This document shows positions 25,571 to 33,839 of a stretch of 64,000 nt of DNA, one piece after another. This DNA comes from Halomonas binhaiensis. GTDB taxonomy: Bacteria > Pseudomonadota > Gammaproteobacteria > Pseudomonadales > Halomonadaceae. Below the pieces are notes generated by a model. The model was not told the DNA's origin and searched no databases. It saw only the letters and a list, made by a program, of their open reading frames with translations. A program made the position numbers and the translations under genes. The stretch covers positions 3,782,001-3,846,000 of the forward strand of contig NZ_CP038437.2 of the NCBI RefSeq assembly GCF_008329985.2, given 5' to 3'. Position 1 is the stretch's first letter; each line of letters begins with the position of its first letter.

Positions 25571-26476
25571 TCACGCAAAGATGAGCTTACGGTGTGCCGA
25601 TATCCCCGCTTGGGCGCCATCTCCCAGAGCAAAGGACACGCTGCCTGCCATACGCGCGGCATCACCGCACGCGAACACACCGGGTACCGAGGTTTCCTTG
25701 GTTTCATCGGTGACGATATATGGCCCCATGGGCCCCTCTTCCATGACACATCCCAACTGTTCTGCAATCGGGCTCGCCATGCGTGTGCGGCTGACGGTAA
25801 AGATTCCATCGAGCGCGATCTGTCTACCATCCTGCAGCTCGACCGTGGCCGTATCGACAATGCGCTTGATGCCTTGCGGCTCAATGGTCACTCCCTTGTC
25901 GATCAGCACTTGGTGCTCGTCTGGACCGGGTTGCAACGCCTGATTGGTGAACAGGGTCACATCCCCCCAATCCGGCAGCATCATGGCATGATGCAAGGAC
26001 ATGGGGCCCACGGCGATCACACCGATGCGCCCCTGCTCCAACTCATATCCGTGGCAATATGGACAATGGAATACGCTTTTCCCCCAACGTTGTTCCAGCC
26101 CTTCTATAGCGGGCAATTCATCGACCACTCCGGTTGCAATGACCAGCGTGGCAGCCTGAAAACACCGACCCGACGCGCTTTCCACTTCAAACCCCTGATT
26201 CCCATGGCGCGCCCGCAATGCCGAGTCTTCCCACCACTCGACATTGGGGTATGCCTCCACCTGGCGCCGCCCATCCAGGGCAATGGCATCAGGCGAACGT
26301 CCATCCTGACCGACCAGGCCATGGGACGATGCGGCAAAGCGATTGCGGCGTAACCCGGCATCCATGACCACCACTCGCTTGCGTGCCCTGGCCAATTGCA
26401 TGGCTGCCGACTGGCCGGCATAACTGCCGCCAATCACGATGACATCTGCATCCCTTGCCTGCCGTTCAATGGTCAT
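25571..26476 (-). CDS. Thioredoxin-reductase-like FAD/NAD(P) oxidoreductase
   Basis: A 301-residue flavoprotein with the FAD motif VIVIGGSYAGQSAAM, a redox pair in FHCPYCHGYE and the closing FACGDAARMAGSVSFALGDGAQAG. It resembles low-molecular-weight thioredoxin reductase, but the paired CPYC is glutaredoxin-like, so the electron acceptor is uncertain. ATG at 26476 is chosen because AGGGAG lies 7 bases upstream; 24 in-frame codons before it are a degenerate 6-bp repeat. It lies downstream of an Rrf2 regulator in one operon. Confidence 0.9.
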   Translation of the reverse strand: MTIERQARDADVIVIGGSYAGQSAAMQLARARKRVVVMDAGLRRNRFAASSHGLVGQDGRSPDAIALDGRRQVEAYPNVEWWEDSALRARHGNQGFEVESASGRCFQAATLVIATGVVDELPAIEGLEQRWGKSVFHCPYCHGYELEQGRIGVIAVGPMSLHHAMMLPDWGDVTLFTNQALQPGPDEHQVLIDKGVTIEPQGIKRIVDTATVELQDGRQIALDGIFTVSRTRMASPIAEQLGCVMEEGPMGPYIVTDETKETSVPGVFACGDAARMAGSVSFALGDGAQAGISAHRKLIFA

Positions 26477-26548
26477 GATGTGACTCCCTGGGTTTGAGAC
26501 TGGGTTGGAAACTGGAGTTGAAATTGAAGTGGAAGTGGAAGCTGTCAT
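26477..26548 (-). repeat. Degenerate hexamer repeat before the flavoprotein start
   Basis: On the minus strand the leader reads as a run of TCCACT-, TCAACT- and CCAGTT-type hexamers from an upstream in-frame ATG to the ribosome-binding site. If read through, it would add a Ser/Thr/Pro-rich tail of 24 residues. Confidence 0.65.
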
Positions 26549-26566
26549 TGAAGGCTGAAGCTAGGC

Positions 26567-27004
26567 CTAAGCCCTGGACTGAATACGAAAGCGCCGACTG
26601 AAGTCATCCGACAGGTCAGCCAGCGTGACATCACCCAGGCGTTCGATCAGCAACGCTTCGGCATCACGGAAGGCCTCATCGAGTGCCTGGTTCACCGCCT
26701 GCTCCACCAGACATTGTGGATCCTCGACCCGGTGGCCCATGGCAAATACCGAAGGAGTGCCCACAGCATCATAGATATCGCGCAACGTGACCTGCTTCAG
26801 GTCACAAGTGATGGACCAGCCACCGCCGTGCCCTTTAACCGAGTCGACATAGCCCAGCTCACGCAGTCCGGCGAGCAAGCGCCGCACCACCACGGCATTG
26901 GTACGCAGGAAAGCGGCCAACTGCTCGGAGGTGAGCGGCTGGCCGCTGTGTGCCATGTGCAATAACACATGGAGAACGGAGGAAAGTCTGCTGTCTTTTT
27001 TCAT
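26567..27004 (-). CDS. Rrf2-family transcriptional regulator without cluster cysteines
   Basis: A 145-residue Rrf2 regulator starting MKKDSRLSSVLHVLLHMA, with winged-helix residues LTSEQLAAFLRTNAVVVRRLLAGLRELGYV. It has only two cysteines (in ITCDL and PQCLV), not the three spaced cysteines that hold an Fe-S cluster in IscR and NsrR. It may sense thiol oxidation, as YwnA/YodB-like or CymR-like members do. ATG at 27004 has no good ribosome-binding site and lies inside a perfect dyad (27000-27026), which suggests autoregulation. The flavoprotein gene follows. Confidence 0.88.
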   Translation of the reverse strand: MKKDSRLSSVLHVLLHMAHSGQPLTSEQLAAFLRTNAVVVRRLLAGLRELGYVDSVKGHGGGWSITCDLKQVTLRDIYDAVGTPSVFAMGHRVEDPQCLVEQAVNQALDEAFRDAEALLIERLGDVTLADLSDDFSRRFRIQSRA

Positions 27005-27026
27005 GTAACAAACAATAGTACATGAA
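27000..27026. promoter_or_regulatory. Perfect dyad TTCATGTA-N11-TACATGAA over the Rrf2 start, probable operator
   Basis: TTCATGTA (27000-27007) and TACATGAA (27019-27026) are exact complements around an 11-base AT-rich spacer. The left arm contains the start codon of the Rrf2 gene in reverse. Rrf2 repressors bind dyads of about this size. Confidence 0.7.
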
Positions 27027-27039
27027 ATCCGACCAGGCA

Positions 27040-27110
27040 AGCACCTCTAGATAAAAGCACCTCTAGATAAAAGCACCTCCAGATAAAAAGCACCTTCAGG
27101 CAAAAGCACC
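27040..27110. repeat. 16-bp tandem array in the Rrf2 gene leader
   Basis: AGCACCTCTAGATAAA occurs at 27040-27055 and 27056-27071, then AGCACCTCCAGATAAAA (27072-27088), AGCACCTTCAGGCAAA (27089-27104) and a partial copy. On the transcribed (minus) strand each unit carries an AGAGGTG or GGAGGTG core, which resembles a ribosome-binding site. Confidence 0.9.
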
Positions 27111-27133
27111 TGTGAGCAGCGGTGAGCGTATTC

Positions 27134-27856
27134 TCAGCCAGTCAGGCATTCCTGGTCTCTGCGCTGAACACCTTCAAGCGGCTTGTCACCGAGCTTGGCC
27201 ACCAGCTCATCGACGGCTGCCTCTCCTTGCTGGATCGAAGCGGCCAGGCGGTGATCAGCAAACTCGTCGTACTCGATGGCCGCTTCATGCACATCGGTCA
27301 CGCCGATGTAAGCAAACGCCGTGCGTACCGATGACTCCACATGGTTGCGATGAGCGATACGCCCACCGGGCTGATAGCCGTAGTCACCACGCGATGAAAG
27401 AATCACCAGTCGCTTGCCGGCATCCGCCAGCAATGGCCAGTACGGCTCACCTCCCCGGCTCCTGTCGAATCCGAATGTGCGCCCCACACGTACAATGTTG
27501 TCGATGTATGCCTTGAACTGCGCGGGAGGCCCAAAGTTGTACATCGGCACGCCTGCCACAATGATATCGGCCTGAAGCAATTCATCGATCAGCACATCGC
27601 TGGCACGCAGTTCCTCATGCATCCAGTCTTCGCGGGCATGCGCAGGGGTGAAGGCAGCATGTATCCACTTTCCCGTAATGGGAGACGGCGACTCCAGGCC
27701 AACATCTCGATAGATCACTCGTGTTTCCGGGTGCTGCGTTGTCCACTGCCTGACAAAGCGAGAAGTCAGTCGGCGTGAATGCGAACCATGGGCGGCAGTG
27801 TCAGAACCTCCTGGGCGAGCGCTGGCATCGATGTGCAATAGTGTGGTCATGTTCAT
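27134..27856 (-). CDS. FMN-dependent NADH-azoreductase / flavodoxin-fold quinone reductase
   Basis: A 240-residue flavodoxin-fold reductase beginning MNMTTLLHIDASARPGGSD. It has the flavin-contact segment VAGVPMYNFGPPAQFKAYID and the RSRGGEPYWPL region typical of AzoR. Such enzymes reduce quinones and azo dyes with NAD(P)H. Two ATGs at 27856 and 27850 follow AAAGGAG by 4 and 10 bases, and the choice between them is open. It is divergent from a LysR gene, with a clear operator between (27881-27905). Confidence 0.88.
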   Translation of the reverse strand: MNMTTLLHIDASARPGGSDTAAHGSHSRRLTSRFVRQWTTQHPETRVIYRDVGLESPSPITGKWIHAAFTPAHAREDWMHEELRASDVLIDELLQADIIVAGVPMYNFGPPAQFKAYIDNIVRVGRTFGFDRSRGGEPYWPLLADAGKRLVILSSRGDYGYQPGGRIAHRNHVESSVRTAFAYIGVTDVHEAAIEYDEFADHRLAASIQQGEAAVDELVAKLGDKPLEGVQRRDQECLTG

Positions 27857-27880
27857 CAAACTCCTTTCAGGTGATATATA

Positions 27881-27905
27881 TTCATCAACTGCAAGTCTTG
27901 ATGAA
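27881..27905. promoter_or_regulatory. LysR-type operator TTCATCAA-N9-TTGATGAA
   Basis: TTCATCAA (27881-27888) and TTGATGAA (27898-27905) are perfect complements with a 9-base spacer, the form expected of a LysR recognition site. A third TTCATCAA half-site lies at 27852-27859, over the azoreductase start, as for the activation site of many LysR targets. Confidence 0.75.
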
Positions 27906-27965
27906 GCCAGTACACGCAACAAACGATATATTCTCAGCACATAGATGACATGAGATCACCCATAT

Positions 27966-28862
27966 ATGAGCATGCGCCTCCCTTCGCTGACGTCGCTTCG
28001 CGCTTTTGAGGCAGCCGCGCGTTTACGCAGCTTCAAGAAAGCGGCTGAGGAATTGGCTGTCACACCGACAGCCATCAGCCACCGTATTCGTGATCTGGAG
28101 GAGTACTTCGAAAGCCCCTTGTTTCTGCGCAAGGTGCGGGAAGTCGAGCTGACGCCCAATGGACTGACGTTATTCACTGCTGTACGCAACGGCCTGGAGA
28201 GCATTGCCGCAGGTGTCGAGCAAGTGCGCAATGCCGGCCGAGCATCGGTCACTTTATCCACGACGCCGGCATTCGCGAGCAAGTGGCTGGTGCCAAGGCT
28301 GGCATCGTTTCAGGCAGAACATCCCGATATTGACCTGCATGTTCATGCTTCCAACACACCGGTCAATCTGAATTCGGCAACAGCAGATCTGGCCATCCGC
28401 TACGGGCATGGTCCGTTCGAAGGTCTGGCAGCGACCTTATTGATGGAGGACCATTTTGCCCCGGTTGCCTGCCCCTCTCTGCTGACGACACTCGGCCAGG
28501 ATGCCACGCAGTGGCCCTTGATCCACTTCGACTGGGATCGTCCTCTGATGGTAGATCTGACCTGGGATGCCTGGGCACAAGCCGCGGGATATGCCTCAGC
28601 AAGCCTGGAGCATGGCATCTGTTATTCCGAGGAAAGCCACGCGATTCAGGCCACCGTTGCGGGCCACGGAGTAGCACTATTGAGCCTGTTGCTGGTAGAG
28701 GAGGAACTCGACCAGGGGCTGTTGCGGGTCGTATCCGAGCCGGTTCTCAAGGGAATGTCCTATCACATCCTCAAGTCCCGCAACCGCCCAACATCAGAAG
28801 CCGTTTCCGCCGTGGAAGCATGGCTGACGCGTATGTCCCGACATGCGCCGGAAACCCCATGA
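27966..28862 (+). CDS. LysR-family regulator, GcvA-like
   Basis: A 298-residue LysR regulator whose N-terminus (RLPSLTSLRAFEAAARLRSFKKAAEELAVTPTAISHRIRDLEE) and effector-domain opening (LSTTPAFASKWLVPRL) are those of the GcvA subgroup. It is divergent from the azoreductase, 110 bases away, and probably regulates it and itself through the dyad at 27881-27905. There is no strong ribosome-binding site; ATG codons at 27966 and 27972 are both possible. Confidence 0.92.
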   Translation: MSMRLPSLTSLRAFEAAARLRSFKKAAEELAVTPTAISHRIRDLEEYFESPLFLRKVREVELTPNGLTLFTAVRNGLESIAAGVEQVRNAGRASVTLSTTPAFASKWLVPRLASFQAEHPDIDLHVHASNTPVNLNSATADLAIRYGHGPFEGLAATLLMEDHFAPVACPSLLTTLGQDATQWPLIHFDWDRPLMVDLTWDAWAQAAGYASASLEHGICYSEESHAIQATVAGHGVALLSLLLVEEELDQGLLRVVSEPVLKGMSYHILKSRNRPTSEAVSAVEAWLTRMSRHAPETP

Positions 28863-28864
28863 CA

Positions 28865-29761
28865 TCACGTCAGTTCCAGTGCCTCGAGAAGCGTTGCCAG
28901 TTTCTGTTTGCCAGGACCATCCAGCGCCTTGAGAGGCAGCGGCAGACAGGGTGATTCGGTCAGGCCCTGAAGCTCGGCTGCTGCGGCCATGACACGCAGA
29001 CTGCCACCATACTGGCCAAACAGCTCCCACAATGGTTGCAAGCGTTCGGACAAGCGCATGGCCTGGTGAACATCGCCACTCTGCGCGGCACGGGTAATCG
29101 CCAGAGCTGTTCGAGGGAATAGCCCGCCGATGACCGAGTACCATGCGTCGCAGCCCGCGTTCAGGCCCGTTGCTGCCAGGACATCACCACTGACGCCAAT
29201 GGTCACATGCGATGGGATCAGTGCCCGAAGACGATCGACTCGTGCCTTGGCTGCTTCGGGCTCCACTGGCACACCGGGAATCTTGATCGAGCGTACATTC
29301 GGTAGCTGGGCAATACGACCGTGCAATTCGTCACTGAATTCAAAGTGTGTGGTCGTCGGATTGTCGTACACACATAACGGCACGGACAGGTGGCGTGTCA
29401 CGCTGTCGAACAGGCCGAAGACTTCATCTTCAGACAACTTCTGATACGACATTGGCGCCAGCAATACACCGCTTGCCCCGGCTTTTTGTGCATCCTCAGC
29501 CGCATCCAGCACATCACGGGTACGCAGAGCGCCAATACCGACGATCACAGGCACCTTGCCGGCCTGTGCTACTGCAAGCTGTGTCACTTGTTCCCGCTCA
29601 GCGCGATTGAGATAGGCATAGCTGCCCGTCGATCCAAGCGCCCCGATGGAGTCGACCCCAGCAGCAACCAGGCGATCGATCAGCCGGGCAAACGCCGCCT
29701 CATCAATGCCGCTCTCATTCATCGGTGTCAAAGGAAAAGCACTGAGTCCGGAAAACATCAT
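28865..29761 (-). CDS. DapA/NanA family Schiff-base aldolase or dehydratase
   Basis: A 298-residue TIM-barrel protein of the dihydrodipicolinate synthase family. It has GALGSTGSYAYL (family GTTGE-like loop), the Tyr in VCVYDNPTT near residue 133 and the Schiff-base Lys in RSIKIPG near 160. The changed loop (GSTGSY) and the absence of lysine genes nearby suggest a sugar-acid or hydroxyproline-type enzyme rather than DapA. GGGAG precedes the ATG by 5 bases. Its end meets the LysR gene end, with 2 bases between. Confidence 0.88.
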   Translation of the reverse strand: MMFSGLSAFPLTPMNESGIDEAAFARLIDRLVAAGVDSIGALGSTGSYAYLNRAEREQVTQLAVAQAGKVPVIVGIGALRTRDVLDAAEDAQKAGASGVLLAPMSYQKLSEDEVFGLFDSVTRHLSVPLCVYDNPTTTHFEFSDELHGRIAQLPNVRSIKIPGVPVEPEAAKARVDRLRALIPSHVTIGVSGDVLAATGLNAGCDAWYSVIGGLFPRTALAITRAAQSGDVHQAMRLSERLQPLWELFGQYGGSLRVMAAAAELQGLTESPCLPLPLKALDGPGKQKLATLLEALELT

Positions 29762-29906
29762 GAAAGCTCCCTATTCTTGTGGTCGACATCAAGTATCGAA
29801 TAACTGTCGGAATCGAAAAGCACAAATACCACCTGCTTCACTACTCGGCGGCAACGATCATCCTTGGCAGATTGCACCGAGCCATAACATTGCTCCACTG
29901 ATGCTA

Positions 29907-30683
29907 TCACTCCGAGCTTTCATGCCGAGTTAGATAAGCCCGAGGAGAAAACCCTGTCATCTTGCGGAAGAAAGCGATGAAGGCGCTGTCACTGGTGAAG
30001 CCAAGCACACTGGCCACTCCCGTCGTGCGCGCTCCTCTTGCCAGTAACTCAATCGCCTTGATCAAGCGCCATTGTTGACGCCATTGCTGATAGCCAAGTC
30101 CTGTTTCGCGGCGAAATATCCTACCAATGGTCCTTTCACTGGCTCCCACCTGAGTGGCAAGTATCGCCAGAGGAGGCGGTAATTCGTGCAACGACATTCT
30201 GGCAAGACGACTATCCATCGGTAACGGCAAAAGCGTAGGCTCCCGACGTGCTGCATGAATTTCATCCAGACATACCGCTAAAAGATGGGCAGCGGGCCCT
30301 CCTTGCCAGTCGGTATCGAAGCGCGATAGAGCAATACGCTCCAGAATAGCCCTCAACAACGGCGTCACCTCGAGCACCTGGACACTTTCCGGCAATCCCC
30401 CAACCTGTTTGGTATCGAGGTAAATGGATCGATAATCCACCGTCTCCATCATCTCAGCCCGATGGGGTGCCGAAGGAGGAATCCAGGCAACACGCGTCGG
30501 CGGCAGCATGCATAATTGGTTCGTCAGGGTAATGCGAATACAGCCACGCTGGGCAAACAGCAGTTGCCCCATGTGGTGCTGATGGACACCTGAATCATGA
30601 TGCCTCAGGTCGGCTGCGATACCCACCACAGGTTGCCCCAACACATCAGGTGAAAAAACGTCATCAGCCTGCAACCAAGCCAT
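29907..30683 (-). CDS. AraC-family regulator, NimR-like
   Basis: A 258-residue AraC regulator with an N-terminal cupin (HHDSGVHQHHMGQLLFAQRG) and the C-terminal double helix-turn-helix (LAILATQVGASERTIGRIFRRETG and TGVASVLGFTSDSAFIAFFRKMTG). It is divergent from an MFS exporter, the same arrangement as nimR/nimT in E. coli, so control of that exporter is likely. Confidence 0.92.
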   Translation of the reverse strand: MAWLQADDVFSPDVLGQPVVGIAADLRHHDSGVHQHHMGQLLFAQRGCIRITLTNQLCMLPPTRVAWIPPSAPHRAEMMETVDYRSIYLDTKQVGGLPESVQVLEVTPLLRAILERIALSRFDTDWQGGPAAHLLAVCLDEIHAARREPTLLPLPMDSRLARMSLHELPPPLAILATQVGASERTIGRIFRRETGLGYQQWRQQWRLIKAIELLARGARTTGVASVLGFTSDSAFIAFFRKMTGFSPRAYLTRHESSE

Positions 30684-30751
30684 ATCTGTCCGATCTCAAA
30701 CATTTATTGTCATAATTGTTGTAACAGAGCATTTGATGCATGTCTAAGATC

Positions 30752-30780
30752 CATCGCCTCATATTCACTTACAGGCGATG
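30752..30780 (+). promoter_or_regulatory. Hairpin just before the MFS start codon
   Basis: CATCGCCT (30752-30759) pairs with AGGCGATG (30773-30780) around a 13-base loop, ending 7 bases before the ATG. It could be an operator or could limit access to the weak ribosome-binding site. Confidence 0.45.
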
Positions 30781-30787
30781 AAAGATC

Positions 30788-31939
30788 ATGCAACGCCCCT
30801 TTCCTCCCGGGCTTCCATTGGCCACAGCGCTGATGATGTTCCCCCAGGTCGTCGAGACCATCTATAGTCCAGCATTACCCGATATTGCCCGAGGCTTCTC
30901 CGTCACTGCGGAGCATGCGGGACAAACGCTATCGCTGTACTTTCTCGCCTTTGCACTCGGGGTGGTGACATGGGGGCGCTCATGCGATCAATGGGGGCGG
31001 CGTCCCACCATGCTGGCAGGGCTGTCACTCTACGGCGTAGCCTCTTTGGTTGCCTTGTTGAGCCCCAATTTTGAATGCCTGCTGATAGCAAGAATGTTGG
31101 CGGCATTTGGTGCAGCCCTAGGCTCAGTGGGTACGCAAACCATGCTTCGCGATAGTTATCATGGCGAAAAACTGGCCCGCATTTTTGCGTTGATGGGGGT
31201 GGCACTGGCTGCCAGTCCAGCTCTCGGCATGATCAGTGGCGCCGTACTGACAGATTATTCCGGTTATCAGGGTGTGTTTACTTGTCTGGCCATGCTCGCC
31301 GCAGTGTTGCTCGGCTGGTCCACTATCATGCTGCCAGAAACTCGCCCCCCGCGTATTGCCAGCGTATCGCTTACCCAGACGTTGATGATGATGCTCAAGG
31401 ACCAGGATATCTGGAGGACAGCCCTGCTCGTGGCGTTATTCAATGTATGCCTCTTTGCCTACTATCAATTGGCTCCCTTCGACTTCAAGAGAATGGGGCT
31501 TTCAAATGAAATGTTTGGCTATAGTGGCATGGCCATGGCCAGTGGCGTTGGCCTGGGAGCACTGTTGAACCATTATCTGCTCAAGGCAGGGCGGTCATCG
31601 AGCTTCCTGGTGTTGCTGGCAGCATTGCTGGTCTTGATAGGCGCGATGGGAGTGACTATTGCATCGACATGGAGATTCATCATGCCGATGGTTCTGGTCG
31701 TGATGGCCTATGGCATTGCTATCCCCAATATCCTGGCAACAGCACTAGCGAATTATGCAGATCGTAAAGGAACAGCAGGCGCTGTACTTGGTCTTCTCTA
31801 TTATTTAATGCTAGGTATCGGGCTGATGATGACTTCCGAGATCCAGCACCTTGGAGAAGTACTTTTCTGCTGTGGCATTGGTGCGTTGCTCTGCGCAATT
31901 CATGCGCATTTGGCAGCACCACGAACAACGACAAGCTAA
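30788..31939 (+). CDS. MFS transporter, Bcr/CflA-like drug exporter
   Basis: A 383-residue twelve-helix transporter. Family residues include YSPALPDIARGFSV in helix 1, the DxxGRRP loop (CDQWGRRPTML) and the R in LLIARMLAAFGAALGSV. It should export small toxic compounds with proton exchange. Its regulator is the divergent AraC gene. Ribosome-binding support is weak (GAAAG), and the hairpin at 30752-30780 lies in the leader. Confidence 0.9.
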   Translation: MQRPFPPGLPLATALMMFPQVVETIYSPALPDIARGFSVTAEHAGQTLSLYFLAFALGVVTWGRSCDQWGRRPTMLAGLSLYGVASLVALLSPNFECLLIARMLAAFGAALGSVGTQTMLRDSYHGEKLARIFALMGVALAASPALGMISGAVLTDYSGYQGVFTCLAMLAAVLLGWSTIMLPETRPPRIASVSLTQTLMMMLKDQDIWRTALLVALFNVCLFAYYQLAPFDFKRMGLSNEMFGYSGMAMASGVGLGALLNHYLLKAGRSSSFLVLLAALLVLIGAMGVTIASTWRFIMPMVLVVMAYGIAIPNILATALANYADRKGTAGAVLGLLYYLMLGIGLMMTSEIQHLGEVLFCCGIGALLCAIHAHLAAPRTTTS

Positions 31940-31956
31940 CATCCGAGCTTATTTTT

Positions 31957-32310
31957 TCAACCCTCATGCTGCAGAATATTGACCAGTTTTCCGAAGGGAT
32001 CACGAACATAGAACCGTCGCACTCCCCATGGCTCGCTTACCGGCCCATATTCAATGGGAATACCCGCACTAATGAACCTTGCCAGTGCAGTATCCAGGTC
32101 GTCGACTTCGATCGACAGGTCAGGCACTGGCGTCCCTGAACCGCCCTCGTTTCCAAAGCTTACTTGAGCTTTCATCGTCGCATCTGAACCATATGTCTGG
32201 AACCAACCATGGTCCATGATCAGCTCGAGACCCAGTATGTCACCGTAAAAGGCCTTCGCTTTGTCAAGATCTGATGTCGCGATATTGGACATGATACGTT
32301 TGACTTTCAT
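31957..32310 (-). CDS. VOC (glyoxalase/bleomycin-resistance) family protein
   Basis: A 117-residue VOC-fold protein: MKVKRIMSNIATSDLDKAKAFYGDILGLELIMDHGWFQTYG in the first half and SEPWGVRRFYVRDPFGKLVNILQHEG at the end. The metal-ligand pattern is partial, so the activity is unclear (resistance binding protein or lyase). The start at 32310 drops 15 upstream residues that do not match the family. It converges with the MFS gene, 17 bases apart. Confidence 0.85.
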   Translation of the reverse strand: MKVKRIMSNIATSDLDKAKAFYGDILGLELIMDHGWFQTYGSDATMKAQVSFGNEGGSGTPVPDLSIEVDDLDTALARFISAGIPIEYGPVSEPWGVRRFYVRDPFGKLVNILQHEG

Positions 32311-32440
32311 GCGCCGTCCCACCCATCTTTTCAGTTTTAAATAAATTGTTTTCAAGACCTTTTTTAAGATTTCTTATAAGAACCAGCTCCCAAAAGGGCT
32401 TCAACAAGCTTGTTTTTCTCACGCCACATGATCGAGCCAT

Positions 32441-32806
32441 TTACTCCTGCTCGATTTCATGTCCTATTTCATACAAAAATGTCTCCAGAACTTTCCGGCT
32501 TTGCGCCAGCTCTTGCGCTTTCTGGTCGGCCAGGCGAATTTGTTCGTGCAAGGTATTGCGCAGCTCGTCACACGGTTCAAAGACGGGCCCGTCGCCTCTC
32601 ACACACGGCAGGAACTGGCGGATCGTCGCCAGCGTCATGCCTGCAGAGCCCAGCAGCCTGATCCGTTCGACAGTGCGAATCTCTGCGGGATCATAATCAC
32701 GATAGCCGCTTGTAGTGCGTTGTGGCTTGAGCAGCCCTTCGGCCTCGTAATAACGCAGCATGCGAACACTCACGCCGGTGCGCTTTGATAGTTCGCCTAT
32801 TTTCAT
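32441..32806 (-). CDS. MerR-family transcriptional regulator
   Basis: A 121-residue MerR regulator: MKIGELSKRTGVSVRMLRYYEAEGLLKPQRTTSGYRDY is the DNA-binding head, followed by a long dimerisation helix. There is one Cys in the middle (LPCVRGDG) and one near FEPCDEL, fewer than in metal-sensing members, so an organic inducer or oxidant is more likely. It is divergent from the class IV aminotransferase gene, whose promoter has the expected 20-base spacer. Confidence 0.92.
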   Translation of the reverse strand: MKIGELSKRTGVSVRMLRYYEAEGLLKPQRTTSGYRDYDPAEIRTVERIRLLGSAGMTLATIRQFLPCVRGDGPVFEPCDELRNTLHEQIRLADQKAQELAQSRKVLETFLYEIGHEIEQE

Positions 32807-32823
32807 TGTCTCATTTCACCCCC

Positions 32824-32855
32824 TTGACTCTGACAGCGCTGTCAGGGTTTATGGT
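32824..32855 (+). promoter_or_regulatory. MerR-type promoter with 16-bp palindrome in a 20-bp spacer
   Basis: TTGACT (32824-32829) and TATGGT (32850-32855) are 20 bases apart, longer than the usual 17, as in promoters that MerR proteins open by twisting DNA. The spacer contains the perfect palindrome CTGACAGCGCTGTCAG (32830-32845). The downstream gene starts at 32895. Confidence 0.8.
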
Positions 32856-32894
32856 AGCGGCTCTTTGATGTGAATCCACTCAGGAGCAAACCCC

Positions 32895-33710
32895 ATGTCC
32901 AATGAAGCCAGCATCTACCAAGCCCAGCTCGATGGCCGCCCCGTCACTCAGGCAGAACTGGTTCCCCTGGCCTTTTCAGGTTTCGCCCACTTTACGGCGA
33001 TGCAGGTGCGAAGTGGCAAGGTCAAAGGGCTGGACCTGCACCTGGAGCGTCTGCGCAACGCCTCCACCGAGTTCTTTGGCAAGGCGCTACCCGACGAACA
33101 GCTGCAGTCTCGTATCAAGGCAGCCATCGATGAGAGCCCAGAAGACCTGTCATTGACCGTGACCGTCTTTTCTCGCCACGGCGAGTTCAGCGCAGGTAGC
33201 ATGGATGTAGAACCCTCGGTTCTCGTTCGTACCAGCGCCCCATCCAATGGCCCTGAAGGGCCGCTGAGGCTGAGTATCGTGGAACATGAAAGACCTCTGG
33301 CCACCATCAAGCATGTTGGCGAGGCAGGCAAGACCTATTACCTGCACCAGGCCATTCGCCAGGGCTTCGACGATGCCGCATTTGCCGATCGCCATGGGCG
33401 CTTGAGTGAGGCGACCATTTGGAACCTGGTCTTCTGGGACGGTGAAACCGTTATCTGGCCAAAGGCGGATATGTTGCGAGGCACCATGATGAGCATCGTT
33501 CAGCGGCAACTGGAACGGCTTGGTATCCCCCAACGTCATGAAGACATCAGCGTCGGACGTCTTGCCGATTTATCCGGTGCGGCAGTGATGAACTCATGGA
33601 CACCAGGCATTGCCGTAACCGCCATAGGGCCGCATGACATTGCGCAGGCCACCCCATTTATTCGCTTGCTGCATGAGGCCTATGAAGCGGAGCCAGGCAG
33701 CTTGCTTTAA
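32895..33710 (+). CDS. Aminotransferase class IV (PLP) family protein
   Basis: A 271-residue fold-type IV PLP enzyme related to D-amino acid/branched-chain aminotransferases and aminodeoxychorismate lyase. Visible landmarks are LDLHLERLRNASTEFFG, the Lys in ATIKHVGEAG, and LSEATIWNLVFWDG with the PLP-contact Glu. CAGGAGC precedes the ATG. It is under the MerR-type promoter at 32824-32855. The amino donor and acceptor are unknown. Confidence 0.88.
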   Translation: MSNEASIYQAQLDGRPVTQAELVPLAFSGFAHFTAMQVRSGKVKGLDLHLERLRNASTEFFGKALPDEQLQSRIKAAIDESPEDLSLTVTVFSRHGEFSAGSMDVEPSVLVRTSAPSNGPEGPLRLSIVEHERPLATIKHVGEAGKTYYLHQAIRQGFDDAAFADRHGRLSEATIWNLVFWDGETVIWPKADMLRGTMMSIVQRQLERLGIPQRHEDISVGRLADLSGAAVMNSWTPGIAVTAIGPHDIAQATPFIRLLHEAYEAEPGSLL

Positions 33711-33730
33711 GGCGCCCAGATATAAGACCC

Positions 33731-33761
33731 CCAACTGTCTGCCTGTCCAGCCGACAGTTGG
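33731..33761. terminator. Hairpin between convergent genes
   Basis: CCAACTGTC (33731-33739) pairs with GACAGTTGG (33753-33761) around a 13-base loop, between the aminotransferase end and the ABC ATPase end. No T-run is evident. Confidence 0.5.
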
Positions 33762-33839
33762 ATAGCTTGGTCTGGCGTCACTGCGTTCATCAAGAATAGT
33801 AAGATTTGGGAAGGGGCGATAGCGCCTGCGTCTCTCGCC

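Noticed and set aside
26477..26548. Start of the flavoprotein at the upstream ATG (26548)
   Set aside because: The extra 24 codons are degenerate repeats, while the ATG at 26476 has a proper ribosome-binding site and family match.
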